From the NCBI RefSeq assembly GCF_900215155.1, contig NZ_LT907980.1:3472001-3536000 (forward strand): a stretch of 64,000 bases of DNA. Reading direction: 5' to 3'. Source of the DNA: Marinobacter sp. LV10R510-11A (GTDB taxonomy: Bacteria; Pseudomonadota; Gammaproteobacteria; Pseudomonadales; Oleiphilaceae). Shown here piece after piece: positions 26,284 to 33,875 of the stretch. The notes beneath the pieces were generated by a model. It searched no databases. It saw only the letters and a program-made list of their open reading frames with translations, and had not been told where the DNA came from. The translations under genes were made by a program, and so were the position numbers. Numbering within the stretch: the first letter of the stretch is position 1; the number at the start of each line of letters is the position of its first letter.

Positions 26284-27464
26284 GCAAATTCAATCTACGG
26301 GTGCTTTTGTTACTGGGGCTTACGTTAGCTGCGGGATACGGCTTGTGGCAAGTCTATCATTCCTCCGGGCCGATCATGAGCGCCTCAGTTTCCTCAAACG
26401 GGGCATATGCCATCACCGCCCACAGGGATCAGAAACTGGTTCTTTGGGACTTGAAAGGGCATCGCCGTAAGATCATCAGCCGCAACGCAAATATCTACAG
26501 CGCATACTTCATCAAAAATCAGCCTTTATTTCTTTGGCAGGATCTCGACAATACTGTCACTACTCAGTCGGTAAACGGTGAGATCCAAACAGCTTTTGAA
26601 CTGGAAAAGCCAACCTATGGTCACCTTATTACCCAGGATCTCAGCACCTACTATTACTCTGGCATTGGCTGGGGCATTTTTCGACGATCGGAAGACGGAT
26701 CTACAGAGACTATCAAAGCGACCGATGGCAGAGCTTTTCTTGGCTATCACAAGCTCCTCAATCTCTCGATGGACGAGTCTGAGCAATGGATGGTTTCTGC
26801 AGGGAGTGGCGAGCCCAAAGGATTTGAGCCACCTTATTACCGGTCGTTACAAGAAGTTCTGGATCAGGGGGCAGATTATCAACACCTGTACAGCGTTGCT
26901 TTATGGGATCTCGAAACCAGACAACCAGCTATCAAACTGGATGGCAATTCTTCCAAAACCCACGCTGCCATAAGCCCAGATGGTCAATGGGTGATTAGCG
27001 CGGATGAAAACGGGATTAGTCTTGCGTGGAATACTTCCCAGCCTGAGGACCGAATGCGCAATGCCGCTTACTTTTCAGGACTATTTGATGACGACCTTCC
27101 AGACGGCCAAGACGATGCGGATTATTTTGATCAGAGCGGCCTCATCGAAGCACCTGAAGGTCCCAGCAATATCACGATCGCCGTCGCCTTCATCCACAAC
27201 AGCGAATATTACCTCCGTTTCGGCAACAACAGCCACTTCGCCGCCCTGTTCAAAACCGGTGGCCCCTGGCCCGTGAAGTATTTTGATCTTGGCGAATCGC
27301 CCAAACTGGTCACCTACGGCAGTCAGTACGACCGCAACACAGCCATCGCCACCTCACCCGAATCGGGCATTCTGGCGATGGGGCACCAGTCTGCCGGTGG
27401 TATCAGCGTGTATCAGTTCGACCCAGACAAGCTGACGTTGGAGCGGGTCTGGGTGGTGGAATAG
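26280..27464 (+). CDS. Membrane-anchored WD40-like protein, putative immunity to the effector
   Basis: A 394-residue protein with a GTG start overlapping the effector stop (GTGA), so its translation is coupled to the effector. Residues 6-24 form one hydrophobic helix (LRVLLLLGLTLAAGYGLWQ), an inner-membrane anchor or uncleaved signal that would put the rest in the periplasm. Beta-propeller-like WD40 blades can be seen: GAYAITAHRDQKLVLWDL (41-58), a blade ending VALWDLETRQ (206-214) and GQWVISADENGISLAWNT (235-252). Tight coupling downstream of a hydrolase effector is typical of immunity genes. Residues 221-394 are about 91% identical (159 of 174 by eye) to the end of the second copy at 30.0-31.2 kb; the first 220 are much more divergent. 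Confidence 0.65.
   Translation: MSKFNLRVLLLLGLTLAAGYGLWQVYHSSGPIMSASVSSNGAYAITAHRDQKLVLWDLKGHRRKIISRNANIYSAYFIKNQPLFLWQDLDNTVTTQSVNGEIQTAFELEKPTYGHLITQDLSTYYYSGIGWGIFRRSEDGSTETIKATDGRAFLGYHKLLNLSMDESEQWMVSAGSGEPKGFEPPYYRSLQEVLDQGADYQHLYSVALWDLETRQPAIKLDGNSSKTHAAISPDGQWVISADENGISLAWNTSQPEDRMRNAAYFSGLFDDDLPDGQDDADYFDQSGLIEAPEGPSNITIAVAFIHNSEYYLRFGNNSHFAALFKTGGPWPVKYFDLGESPKLVTYGSQYDRNTAIATSPESGILAMGHQSAGGISVYQFDPDKLTLERVWVVE
26940..27464 (+). repeat. WD40-like gene 3' segment, copy 1 (paralogous to 30673-31197)
   Basis: The last 174 codons align without gaps with 30673-31197, with 15 residue differences counted by eye. Upstream of DGNSSKTHA the two genes drop sharply in similarity. Confidence 0.9.
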
Positions 27465-28084
27465 CATGAGGCGAAATGAACTTTGTGGTGCTGCATTCCC
27501 GTGGCGACGGCATTCTTGGGTCGGATAACAGTGAAGATAATGCTTGGTGGCGATACGCCATACCACCCCATATTCGGATAGCATCCAAAGCATGGGATCT
27601 CGCAACCGCCGACGACCCCATGGACGACATACTCGGTAAATTACGGGGAGCTTACGACAAGAAATGGTGGATCTTCCCAAGTTTTCTGGACAACGGTTTC
27701 GGGCCTGCCATCGAAAAACTATACAAAGACTACTTGCCACTGACGTGGAAGTTAGACTATTCCAAGCGCTCTTTGTATGTACCCGAAGCGCTCAAACAAA
27801 CCGTTAAAGAAAACTGGACGAGGTTAGAAAAAGACATCCTCGCCGAGGCGAACGCCTTGTGGCAGCCCTGTATAGACTGTCTGCGCAATGGCGAACGTCC
27901 GCCGGATTACATCCTGATGGCACCACTAAACCATCGCGCTAGCATTAGCCCGCAGGTGGCCAAGGATTATATTTTGCGTTTGAAAAAGCTTGCGGTGAAT
28001 GATTGGGTTCCGGAGCAACAGCCGCGGCCTGCGCTGGGGTATGTGGGGTTTGATGAGTTGTTGGGCGAGGGCACAGCTGACTTT

Positions 28085-28092
28085 GATAAATT
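28085..28092 (+). repeat. Target-site duplication, left copy (GATAAATT)
   Basis: The 8-bp GATAAATT directly flanks the left end of the element and is repeated at 29832-29839 after the right end. Eight base pairs is the duplication length of IS66-family insertions. Confidence 0.95.
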
Positions 28093-28244
28093 GTAACTAT
28101 TCAGCTTAAAAAACCTGTGAAAGTTCTTGACAGGGTTTTTGCTTGAATCTCTTCACCTTATCGGCATACGCACCGATGCTACCAGGCAGGCCATAAGCGA
28201 CGACAGGAGAGCGGTTGAAGGGCTGTAATGATCGATGACGATCA

Positions 28245-28265
28245 CGGGGCAGCCCCGGTTTTTTT
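28245..28265 (+). terminator. Terminator-like hairpin inside the left end of the element
   Basis: Stem CGGGG/CCCCG (28245-28249 with 28253-28257) with a CAG loop, followed by G and seven T (28259-28265). It lies between the left end and the transposase start and points toward the transposase, so it could block read-through from the host operon. Confidence 0.65.
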
Positions 28266-28360
28266 AATCGCCGTATAAGAGCGCTCAGAGCCAAAAATGT
28301 CGCCCTGAAAACCCGTGCGATAATGGCTGTCTTACAAAGCCATCCCGGTGGGGGCAGACA

Positions 28361-29800
28361 TTGAAAATAGACAATATCGACGTTGATTCGGCAATCGCCT
28401 CCGTCAAGAACCTTCTTGAGAAAGAGCGTGACCTGTCGCCTTCACTCAAGGCCGCTCTGGAAGTGCTGCTCGTTTTGGTGGCGCTACTGCTCAACCGCAC
28501 GACGCTCAATAGCAAAAATAGTAGTAAGCCGCCGTCAACGGATCCGAATCGTGACAAATCTTCTAAAAAGGGTTCCAGCAATAGAAAACCCGGCGGACAG
28601 AAGGGGCGTATCGGAACCACCTTGCAGCAGGTCGATGATCCTGACGCCGTGAAAGAGCTGAAAGTCGATCGACGCTCTCTGCCAAAAGGACGGCGGTATC
28701 AAGAGGACGGTTATGAAACACGGCAGGTCATCGATATTGATATCGCGCGATTCGTGACTGAATACCGAGCACAGGTTATTAAAGACGACCAGGGGAATCG
28801 ATTTGTTGCTGCCTTTCCGGACAGGGTCAGTCGGTCGGTTCAGTATGGCATCGGCATCAAGGCCAATGCAGTCTATATGTCGCAGTTTCAGCTGTTGCCC
28901 TATGACCGAATCCGTGACCACTTTCAGGAGCAGATGGGTATTCCGGTCAGTGCCGGCTCTGTCTTCAATTTCAACAAAGAGGCTTACGAGAAGCTGGATC
29001 ATTTCGAGCAGTGGGCGAAAGCTCAGCTCGCCAAATCTGAGCTCATGCATGTTGATGAGACCGGCATCAACTTGGACGGGAAGCGCCACTGGTTGCACTG
29101 CGCGTCCAATAGCGCATTGACGCTGCTCTACCCCCACGCCAAGCGTGGCACCGAGGCCATGGACGAGATGGGCGTGTTGCCCTTCTTCAGCGGGGTGCTG
29201 TGTCACGATCATTGGAAGCCGTACTACCGTTACGCGTGCACCCATTCCCTGTGCAATGCGCACCATCTTCGAGAGCTGGAGAGGGCATGGGAGCAGGACG
29301 GTCAACACTGGGCCAAGGCGATGAAAGCCCTGCTGATCGATATGAACAATACGGTAGCGGATGCCGGTGGCCGCTTGCCAGCCACTGATGCTGAACGGTG
29401 GCGACAGCGCTATCGACAACGTCTCGAAGAGGCAGATATCGAATGTCCACCTCCCGATGTAAGCCTGCGAGAGGCCGGGAAACGCGGCAGGCTAAAACGA
29501 TCAAAAGCCCGAAACTTGCTGGAAAGGTTGCGCAACTTTGAGCACGACGTGCTGCGTTTTATGGATGTCGAGTACGTCCCCTTCACTAACAATCAGGGGG
29601 AGAACGACCTGCGCATGACGAAAGTGCAGCAGAAAATATCCGGTTGTTTTCGATCCATGGCGGGGGCGAAGATCTTTTGTCGTGTTCGCAGTTACCTGTC
29701 AACGTGTCGCAAGCAGGGGATGTCAGCCACAGAGGCTCTGGCTTTACTCTTTCAGGGGAAAAGCCCTGCGTTTATGGATACCGATGAGACTCTATTTTAA
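28361..29800 (+). CDS. IS66-family transposase
   Basis: A 479-residue transposase with TTG start. The N-terminal zone has a leucine-rich helix and the basic, proline-rich stretch NSSKPPSTDPNRDKSSKKGS characteristic of IS66 transposases. The DDE core shows MHVDETGINLDGKRHWLH (first Asp), VLCHDHWKPYYRY (second Asp) and, near the end, YVPFTNNQGENDLRMTKVQQ (the catalytic Glu). KISGCFRSMAGAKIFCRVRSYLSTCRK is the usual closing block. It catalyses cut-and-paste or copy movement of its element. There is no frameshift or missing catalytic residue visible, so it should be active. Confidence 0.93.
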   Translation: MKIDNIDVDSAIASVKNLLEKERDLSPSLKAALEVLLVLVALLLNRTTLNSKNSSKPPSTDPNRDKSSKKGSSNRKPGGQKGRIGTTLQQVDDPDAVKELKVDRRSLPKGRRYQEDGYETRQVIDIDIARFVTEYRAQVIKDDQGNRFVAAFPDRVSRSVQYGIGIKANAVYMSQFQLLPYDRIRDHFQEQMGIPVSAGSVFNFNKEAYEKLDHFEQWAKAQLAKSELMHVDETGINLDGKRHWLHCASNSALTLLYPHAKRGTEAMDEMGVLPFFSGVLCHDHWKPYYRYACTHSLCNAHHLRELERAWEQDGQHWAKAMKALLIDMNNTVADAGGRLPATDAERWRQRYRQRLEEADIECPPPDVSLREAGKRGRLKRSKARNLLERLRNFEHDVLRFMDVEYVPFTNNQGENDLRMTKVQQKISGCFRSMAGAKIFCRVRSYLSTCRKQGMSATEALALLFQGKSPAFMDTDETLF

Positions 29801-29831
29801 TGATCGTGGCAGATGTGAGCTGAATAGTTAC

Positions 29832-29839
29832 GATAAATT
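29832..29839 (+). repeat. Target-site duplication, right copy (GATAAATT)
   Basis: Second copy of the 8-bp target; the orphan effector frame continues from here as GAT AAA TTC ATC (D-K-F-I), matching the full-length effector's sequence at this point. Confidence 0.95.
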
Positions 29840-29997
29840 CATCTATCGATTAATCAACGATCAAGCGGCTGTTCAAATTAACCAATCAACTTGGCTATTT
29901 AGCCACTCCGGGATGCGAATTCCAAGTGAGGACGTGTTCAACCGTTCTTATAAAGATGAGATTATCGAGCGACTGAAGGGACAGGGGAGAAAACAGT

Positions 29998-31197
29998 TTG
30001 GACGGTATTAAATCGTACTCTCGCTGGGCTTTGCCCTTAGCTGTTATTGCTATAGCCTTCTTGATTGCCAGAACAGTCGGGCTATTTGGCATCACCTACG
30101 GCCCGGTTATGGCAGTCGGGGTATCCGATGACGGGCGATACGTCATCAGCTCTCACCGCAGCAACCACTTGGTACTTTGGGACATTAAGGAAGACCGATA
30201 TGAAGTGGTCTCGAGTGATGCCAATATTTACAGCGCCTATTTCATACCCGGCCAGCGTGCGTTTCTCTGGCAAAATCTTAACAACACCGTCACCGCCCAA
30301 ACCACCGGCGGCGAAATACTGGAGCAGTTCCAACATTTCCCCACCTACGGCCATGCCATAGATGCCAGCCTGACCCACTACCTCTCCACCAACGAGACAT
30401 GGAACCTGTTCTACGGTTATGGCGATTCACTCGAACCACTTCTGCGAGACGGTGACAGTCCGAGCTTTATGGGAAGTGGCAAGCTTCTGAATCTTGGCCT
30501 TTCAAACAGCGACTTTTTTATAACAGCGGGCAAAGGCCTGGACTTTATCGACGGGCGCCCTATAAGCGGTGATACCCCCGCCGTTCGACCCGTCAATGAT
30601 TTGCTCTCGTCATCCAACTTTTCCGGTGTAGTCCTTTGGAGTTATGAAACTTTGAGCCCCGTTGCCAAGTTCGACGGGAACTCCTCCAAAACCCATGCCA
30701 CCATCAGCCCGGATGGACAATGGGTGGTTAGCGCGGATGAAAACGGAATTAGCCTCGCATGGAATACATCCCGGCCCGAACACCGAATGCGCAATGCCGG
30801 TTACTTTTCGGGACTGTATGATGATGATCTTCCAGACGGCTTCGACGATGCGGATTATTTTGATCAGAGTGAACTAATCGAAGCACCTGAAGGCCCCAGT
30901 AATATCACCATCGCCATAGCCTTCATCCACAACAGCGAGTACTACCTCCGCTTCGGCAACAACAGCCACTTCGCCGCCCTATTCAAAACCGGCAGCCCCT
31001 GGCCCGTGAAATATTTTGATCTCGGCGAATCACCCAAACTGGTCACCTACGGCAGTCAGTACGACCGCAACACCGCTATTGCCACCTCGCCGGAAGCGGG
31101 CATTCTGGCGATGGGGCACCAGTCTACAGGCGGTATCAGTGTGTACCAGTTCGACCTGGGCAAGCTGTCGTTGGAGCGGGTTTGGGTGGTGGAATAG
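29998..31197 (+). CDS. Second membrane-anchored WD40-like protein, putative immunity
   Basis: A 399-residue paralogue of the protein at 26.3-27.5 kb. It starts with TTG, overlapping the end of the orphan effector module by 14 bp, again suggesting coupled translation with the module before it. Residues 10-30 are a single hydrophobic anchor (ALPLAVIAIAFLIARTVGLF). Blade-like segments include GRYVISSHRSNHLVLWDI (46-63), FSGVVLWSYETLSP and the near-identical GQWVVSADENGISLAWNT. The middle (about 70-225) differs from the first copy while the last 174 residues are about 91% identical. The simplest reading is that the variable part of each copy is matched to the variable part of its own toxin module. 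Insertion of the IS66 element upstream may have changed its expression. Confidence 0.65.
   Translation: MDGIKSYSRWALPLAVIAIAFLIARTVGLFGITYGPVMAVGVSDDGRYVISSHRSNHLVLWDIKEDRYEVVSSDANIYSAYFIPGQRAFLWQNLNNTVTAQTTGGEILEQFQHFPTYGHAIDASLTHYLSTNETWNLFYGYGDSLEPLLRDGDSPSFMGSGKLLNLGLSNSDFFITAGKGLDFIDGRPISGDTPAVRPVNDLLSSSNFSGVVLWSYETLSPVAKFDGNSSKTHATISPDGQWVVSADENGISLAWNTSRPEHRMRNAGYFSGLYDDDLPDGFDDADYFDQSELIEAPEGPSNITIAIAFIHNSEYYLRFGNNSHFAALFKTGSPWPVKYFDLGESPKLVTYGSQYDRNTAIATSPEAGILAMGHQSTGGISVYQFDLGKLSLERVWVVE
30673..31197 (+). repeat. WD40-like gene 3' segment, copy 2 (paralogous to 26940-27464)
   Basis: Gap-free second copy of the 174-codon conserved end; see 26940-27464. Confidence 0.9.
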
Positions 31198-31313
31198 TGG
31201 TGTGAGTATCAACCAAGAGAAATTGGGTGTGCTGGGAGGCCGTGGGTTGGGTGGTGGCTATCAATCCCGCTTTACGAACACTCTGGCGCTCTCGTATTGG
31301 GTCTTTTCTGCGC

Positions 31314-32111
31314 TTACATCAACACCGCGTAAATAACCCCAGCCAGAATGATTCTGTAGATAACGTAAGGCCACATACCTACTTTGTTCAGCCATTTCAG
31401 GAAGAAGTGGATAGCGGTAATGGCAATCAAAAAGGATGTCACACCACCGATCAGAAAGGCGCCCCAATCAACAACAGTGTCGGCAGCTGCAACTTCCAAA
31501 AGCTTTACACCTGCCGCCAACGCAGTGATGGGAATGGCCAGCAGGAAGGAGAAACGGGAAGCGGTTTCCCGGCTCATTCCAAGGAACAGGCCGGCTGTGA
31601 TGGTAATGCCCGAACGTGAGGTTCCGGGCACAATGGCGATCGCCTGAGCAATGCCCACCAGTAACGCATCTTTCCAGTTCAGGCTGTCGAGAGACCGCTG
31701 ACGCTTGGGCATCCAGTCTGCCACGCCTAGTAACAAGCCGAAGAACAGCGTGGTGGCAAAGATAATTTCCACGGCGCGCAGTTCGTTATCGATCATATCC
31801 AGCAGTGCCAAGCCTGCAAGGCCCGCGGGAATCGTGCCTATCACCAGGTATAAAGCCAGTGCGCCCTGGCCGACGACGCGGCGTCGGCCCATGGAAATAA
31901 GGCCGTCTCGGGCGATGCTGAATACATCGTCGCGAAAGTAGAAAACTACCGCCAGCAGGGTGCCCACGTGAACCGCAAGGTCAAAGGCTACGCCCTGATC
32001 TACCCAGTCAAAGAAAGCTGGAACAAGAATAAGGTGGGCGGAGCTGGAAATAGGCAGGAATTCAGTCAGTCCCTGGAGGAGGCCAAGGTAAAGAGCCTGG
32101 AGAAAATCCAT
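31314..32111 (-). CDS. uppP: Undecaprenyl-diphosphatase UppP (BacA)
   Basis: A 265-residue polytopic membrane protein of the usual BacA/UppP length. The catalytic motifs are present: LGLLQGLTEFLPISSSAHLIL at the N-terminus (the (E/Q)xxxE and PISSSAH signature) and IAIVPGTSRSGITITAGL (PGxSRSGxT). It dephosphorylates undecaprenyl diphosphate to recycle the lipid carrier for peptidoglycan and other polymers, and excess confers bacitracin resistance. It ends about 115 bp from the end of the second WD40-like gene, marking the edge of the accessory island on this side. Confidence 0.95.
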   Translation of the reverse strand: MDFLQALYLGLLQGLTEFLPISSSAHLILVPAFFDWVDQGVAFDLAVHVGTLLAVVFYFRDDVFSIARDGLISMGRRRVVGQGALALYLVIGTIPAGLAGLALLDMIDNELRAVEIIFATTLFFGLLLGVADWMPKRQRSLDSLNWKDALLVGIAQAIAIVPGTSRSGITITAGLFLGMSRETASRFSFLLAIPITALAAGVKLLEVAAADTVVDWGAFLIGGVTSFLIAITAIHFFLKWLNKVGMWPYVIYRIILAGVIYAVLM

Positions 32112-32263
32112 TCTGTGGGTTCCGTTCGGGTCAGGTGTTTACGGTTCAATGGGATGAAAAGATGGGCGGGATATTAGCAGGGTGGTGGTTAACTGAACAG
32201 GTTTCCGGCGCCGGGGTTGCCTTGAATATTGCCTGTGAGCGCGCGCGGGGCCGTGCAGCGCCT

Positions 32264-33334
32264 TCAGGTCGGGAACCTGTCCCGGGTGCTGTTGGCAATG
32301 CGCACCAGTACAAGCATCAGTGGCACTTCCACCAATACGCCCACCACCGTGGCCAGGGCAGCACCGGATTGCAGGCCGAATAGCGCGATGGCCGCCGCCA
32401 CGGCAAGTTCGAAAAAGTTGCTGGCACCAATCATGGCACCGGGTGCAGCAATGCAGTGGCGAACCTTCCATAGCCGAGCCCAACCATAGGCCAAGAAGAA
32501 GATCAGGAAGGTCTGGATGATCAACGGCACAGCAATCAGCACGATGTGCAGCGGGTTGGCCAGAATAACTTCACCCTGGAAGGCAAACAGCAGCACCAAG
32601 GTGACAATCAACGCAGCTGGCGTTACCGGGCCGAGGCGCTTCATGAATACGTCGTCGTACCAGCGCTGGCCACGACGGGCAACCAGGGTGCGGCGGGTCA
32701 GGTAGCCGGCGGTGAGTGGTATCACGATGTACAGCACCACGGACAGCATCACCGTATCCCAGGGCACCTGAATGTCAGAGATGCCGAGCAAAAACACCAC
32801 GATGGGCGCGAAGGCAAACAGCATAATGATGTCGTTCAGGGACACCTGCACAAGAGTATAAGCGGCATCGCCTTTGGTCAGGTAACTCCAGACAAACACC
32901 ATGGCTGTGCAGGGAGCCGCGCCCAGAAGAATGGCGCCAGCCAGGTATTCGCTGGCCAATTTCGGTGCAATAAACGGCTCGAACACCACCATCAGGAAAA
33001 ACCAGGCGATGGCGAACATGGTGAAAGGTTTGATCAGCCAGTTCACCACTGTGGTGATGGCTAACCCTTTTGGCTCTTTTCTTACGTTTATGATGGAGCT
33101 GAAATCAATCTGCGCCATCATCGGGAAAATCATCGCCCAGATCAGAATGGCGATGGGGATAGACACTTGGGCATATTCGAAACGAGACAGAGTTTCTGGT
33201 ATTGCAGGCGCAAACTGGCCCAAGGCCACGCCAGCGATGATGGCCAGGGCCACCCAGAGCGATAGATACTTCCCGAACAGATCCATGCCACCGCTGGCGT
33301 CTTCAGTTCGGGTGGCTTCTGTATGGCTGGTCAT
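32264..33334 (-). CDS. acr3: Arsenite efflux transporter, Acr3 family
   Basis: A 356-residue ten-helix membrane protein. LGAAPCTAMVFVWSYLTKGD carries the conserved cysteine required for As(III) transport in Acr3 proteins, and ASNFFELAVAAAIALFGLQSG is the second family signature. It exports arsenite using the proton motive force. The gene is divergent from arsR across 106 bp with a 7-12-7 inverted repeat between them, so ArsR probably controls both directions. Together with GAPDH and ArsJ the cell has separate exits for As(III) and for arsenate bound to a sugar phosphate. Confidence 0.95.
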   Translation of the reverse strand: MTSHTEATRTEDASGGMDLFGKYLSLWVALAIIAGVALGQFAPAIPETLSRFEYAQVSIPIAILIWAMIFPMMAQIDFSSIINVRKEPKGLAITTVVNWLIKPFTMFAIAWFFLMVVFEPFIAPKLASEYLAGAILLGAAPCTAMVFVWSYLTKGDAAYTLVQVSLNDIIMLFAFAPIVVFLLGISDIQVPWDTVMLSVVLYIVIPLTAGYLTRRTLVARRGQRWYDDVFMKRLGPVTPAALIVTLVLLFAFQGEVILANPLHIVLIAVPLIIQTFLIFFLAYGWARLWKVRHCIAAPGAMIGASNFFELAVAAAIALFGLQSGAALATVVGVLVEVPLMLVLVRIANSTRDRFPT

Positions 33335-33390
33335 TGCTTACCCCAGAGTGTCTTTACTTTGTTACTTTCCCTGCCTATTATCGCTAAAAA

Positions 33391-33416
33391 TGCATATATG
33401 GCAAATCGAATATGCA
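33391..33416. promoter_or_regulatory. Putative ArsR operator (inverted repeat)
   Basis: TGCATAT at 33391-33397 and ATATGCA at 33410-33416 form a perfect 7-bp inverted repeat with 12 bp between, lying between acr3 and arsR and about 25 bp ahead of the arsR start. AT-rich dyads of this kind are typical ArsR/SmtB targets. That ArsR binds here is inferred. Confidence 0.55.
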
Positions 33417-33440
33417 AGGGTTTCGGTATTGGAGGATCCC

Positions 33441-33830
33441 ATGAAAAGAAGCGTCCTGCACCAGAAGGAAACCGGCCTGAAACCTGAAGATTACAACCCC
33501 GTGAGCATCTTCAAGGCCTTGGGTGATGAGTTGCGGCTGGCGGCACTTTTGTTGATCCGGGATCAGGGCAAACTGTGCGTGTGTGAATTGACCGAAGCCT
33601 TTGCGGTGTCCCAGCCGAAAGTCAGCCGCCATCTAGCCACCCTGCGGGATGTCGGGCTGGTGGAAACAGAGCGCCGTGGCCAGTGGGTCTATTATTATCT
33701 TAACCCCCGGCTTCCAGCCTGGGTGTCGTGGGTTTTGGATGAAACCGCCCAGGACAATGAGGCATTGATCCAACAGCCCTTGGCACAGTTGCAGGCCATG
33801 GCTGAGCGCCCGGGGGTGCAGTGCCCCTGA
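33441..33830 (+). CDS. arsR: ArsR-family arsenite-responsive repressor
   Basis: A 129-residue winged-helix repressor. The ATG at 33441 is chosen because GGAGGA lies just upstream and the family does not extend further N-terminally, although the frame is open far upstream. The metalloid site is the CVCEL of GKLCVCELTEAFAVSQPKVS, directly before the recognition helix (VSQPKVSRHLATLRDVGLV), and the wing is RRGQWVYYYLNP. It represses the ars genes until As(III) binds the cysteines. A further cysteine near the C-terminus (GVQCP) may add a third thiol. It heads the arsR-gap-arsJ run. Confidence 0.93.
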   Translation: MKRSVLHQKETGLKPEDYNPVSIFKALGDELRLAALLLIRDQGKLCVCELTEAFAVSQPKVSRHLATLRDVGLVETERRGQWVYYYLNPRLPAWVSWVLDETAQDNEALIQQPLAQLQAMAERPGVQCP

Positions 33831-33850
33831 TCGCTTCCCGGATAAACGAA

Positions 33851-33868
33851 TTGCGAATTTCGCAAGGA
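33851..33868 (+). promoter_or_regulatory. Inverted repeat touching the ribosome site of the ars GAPDH gene
   Basis: TTGCGAA-T-TTCGCAA (33851-33865) is a perfect 7-bp dyad with a one-base centre, and its right arm runs into the AAGGAG ribosome site (33864-33868) of the GAPDH gene. It could be an operator; a hairpin with a one-base loop is less likely. Confidence 0.4.
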
Positions 33869-33875
33869 GACCACC

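Larger units (their letters stand above)
28093..29831 (+). mobile_element. IS66-family insertion sequence, 1739 bp
   Basis: The ends are perfect 14-bp inverted repeats starting GTAA, typical of IS66: GTAACTATTCAGCT at 28093-28106 and its reverse complement at 29818-29831. An 8-bp direct duplication flanks them. The element carries one transposase gene and none of the small accessory genes (TnpA/TnpB) of classical IS66, which fits the single-gene ISBst12-like subgroup. The left 268 bp are non-coding and contain a terminator-like hairpin. Intact ends, intact transposase and perfect target copies suggest a recent insertion. Confidence 0.95.
27476..30011 (+). pseudogene. Orphan effector C-terminal module, interrupted by an IS66-family element
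   Basis: A second copy of the effector's C-terminal part without its N-terminus and hydrolase core. It starts at ATG 27476, just 11 bp after the first WD40-like stop, with an in-frame stop at 27467, so it was never joined to a full hydrolase here. It opens MNFVVLHSRGDGILGS, at the catalytic-acid strand, and runs to DKL* at 28096, where the insertion creates the stop. Downstream of the element the frame resumes at 29840 (FIYRLINDQ...) and ends with TWLFSHSGMRIP and KQFGRY at 30011. Removing the element and one target copy restores a continuous frame of about 264 codons. It lacks the nucleophile serine, so alone it cannot be a complete hydrolase. It resembles the orphan toxin tips of Rhs and CDI loci. 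Confidence 0.8.

Noticed and set aside
28535..29419. A 294-codon minus-strand frame inside the IS66-family element
   Set aside because: It lies fully antisense to the transposase, whose DDE motifs and family blocks are clear; the long frame reflects codon bias.
25494..31197. Composite transposon flanking the effector island
   Set aside because: Only one insertion element is present and it sits inside the orphan module; the duplicated segments are paralogous coding sequence, not element ends.
32112..32263. Small gene or RNA between uppP and acr3
   Set aside because: The 152-bp gap is GC-rich with short hairpins but has no coding frame with ribosome site and no clear terminator.
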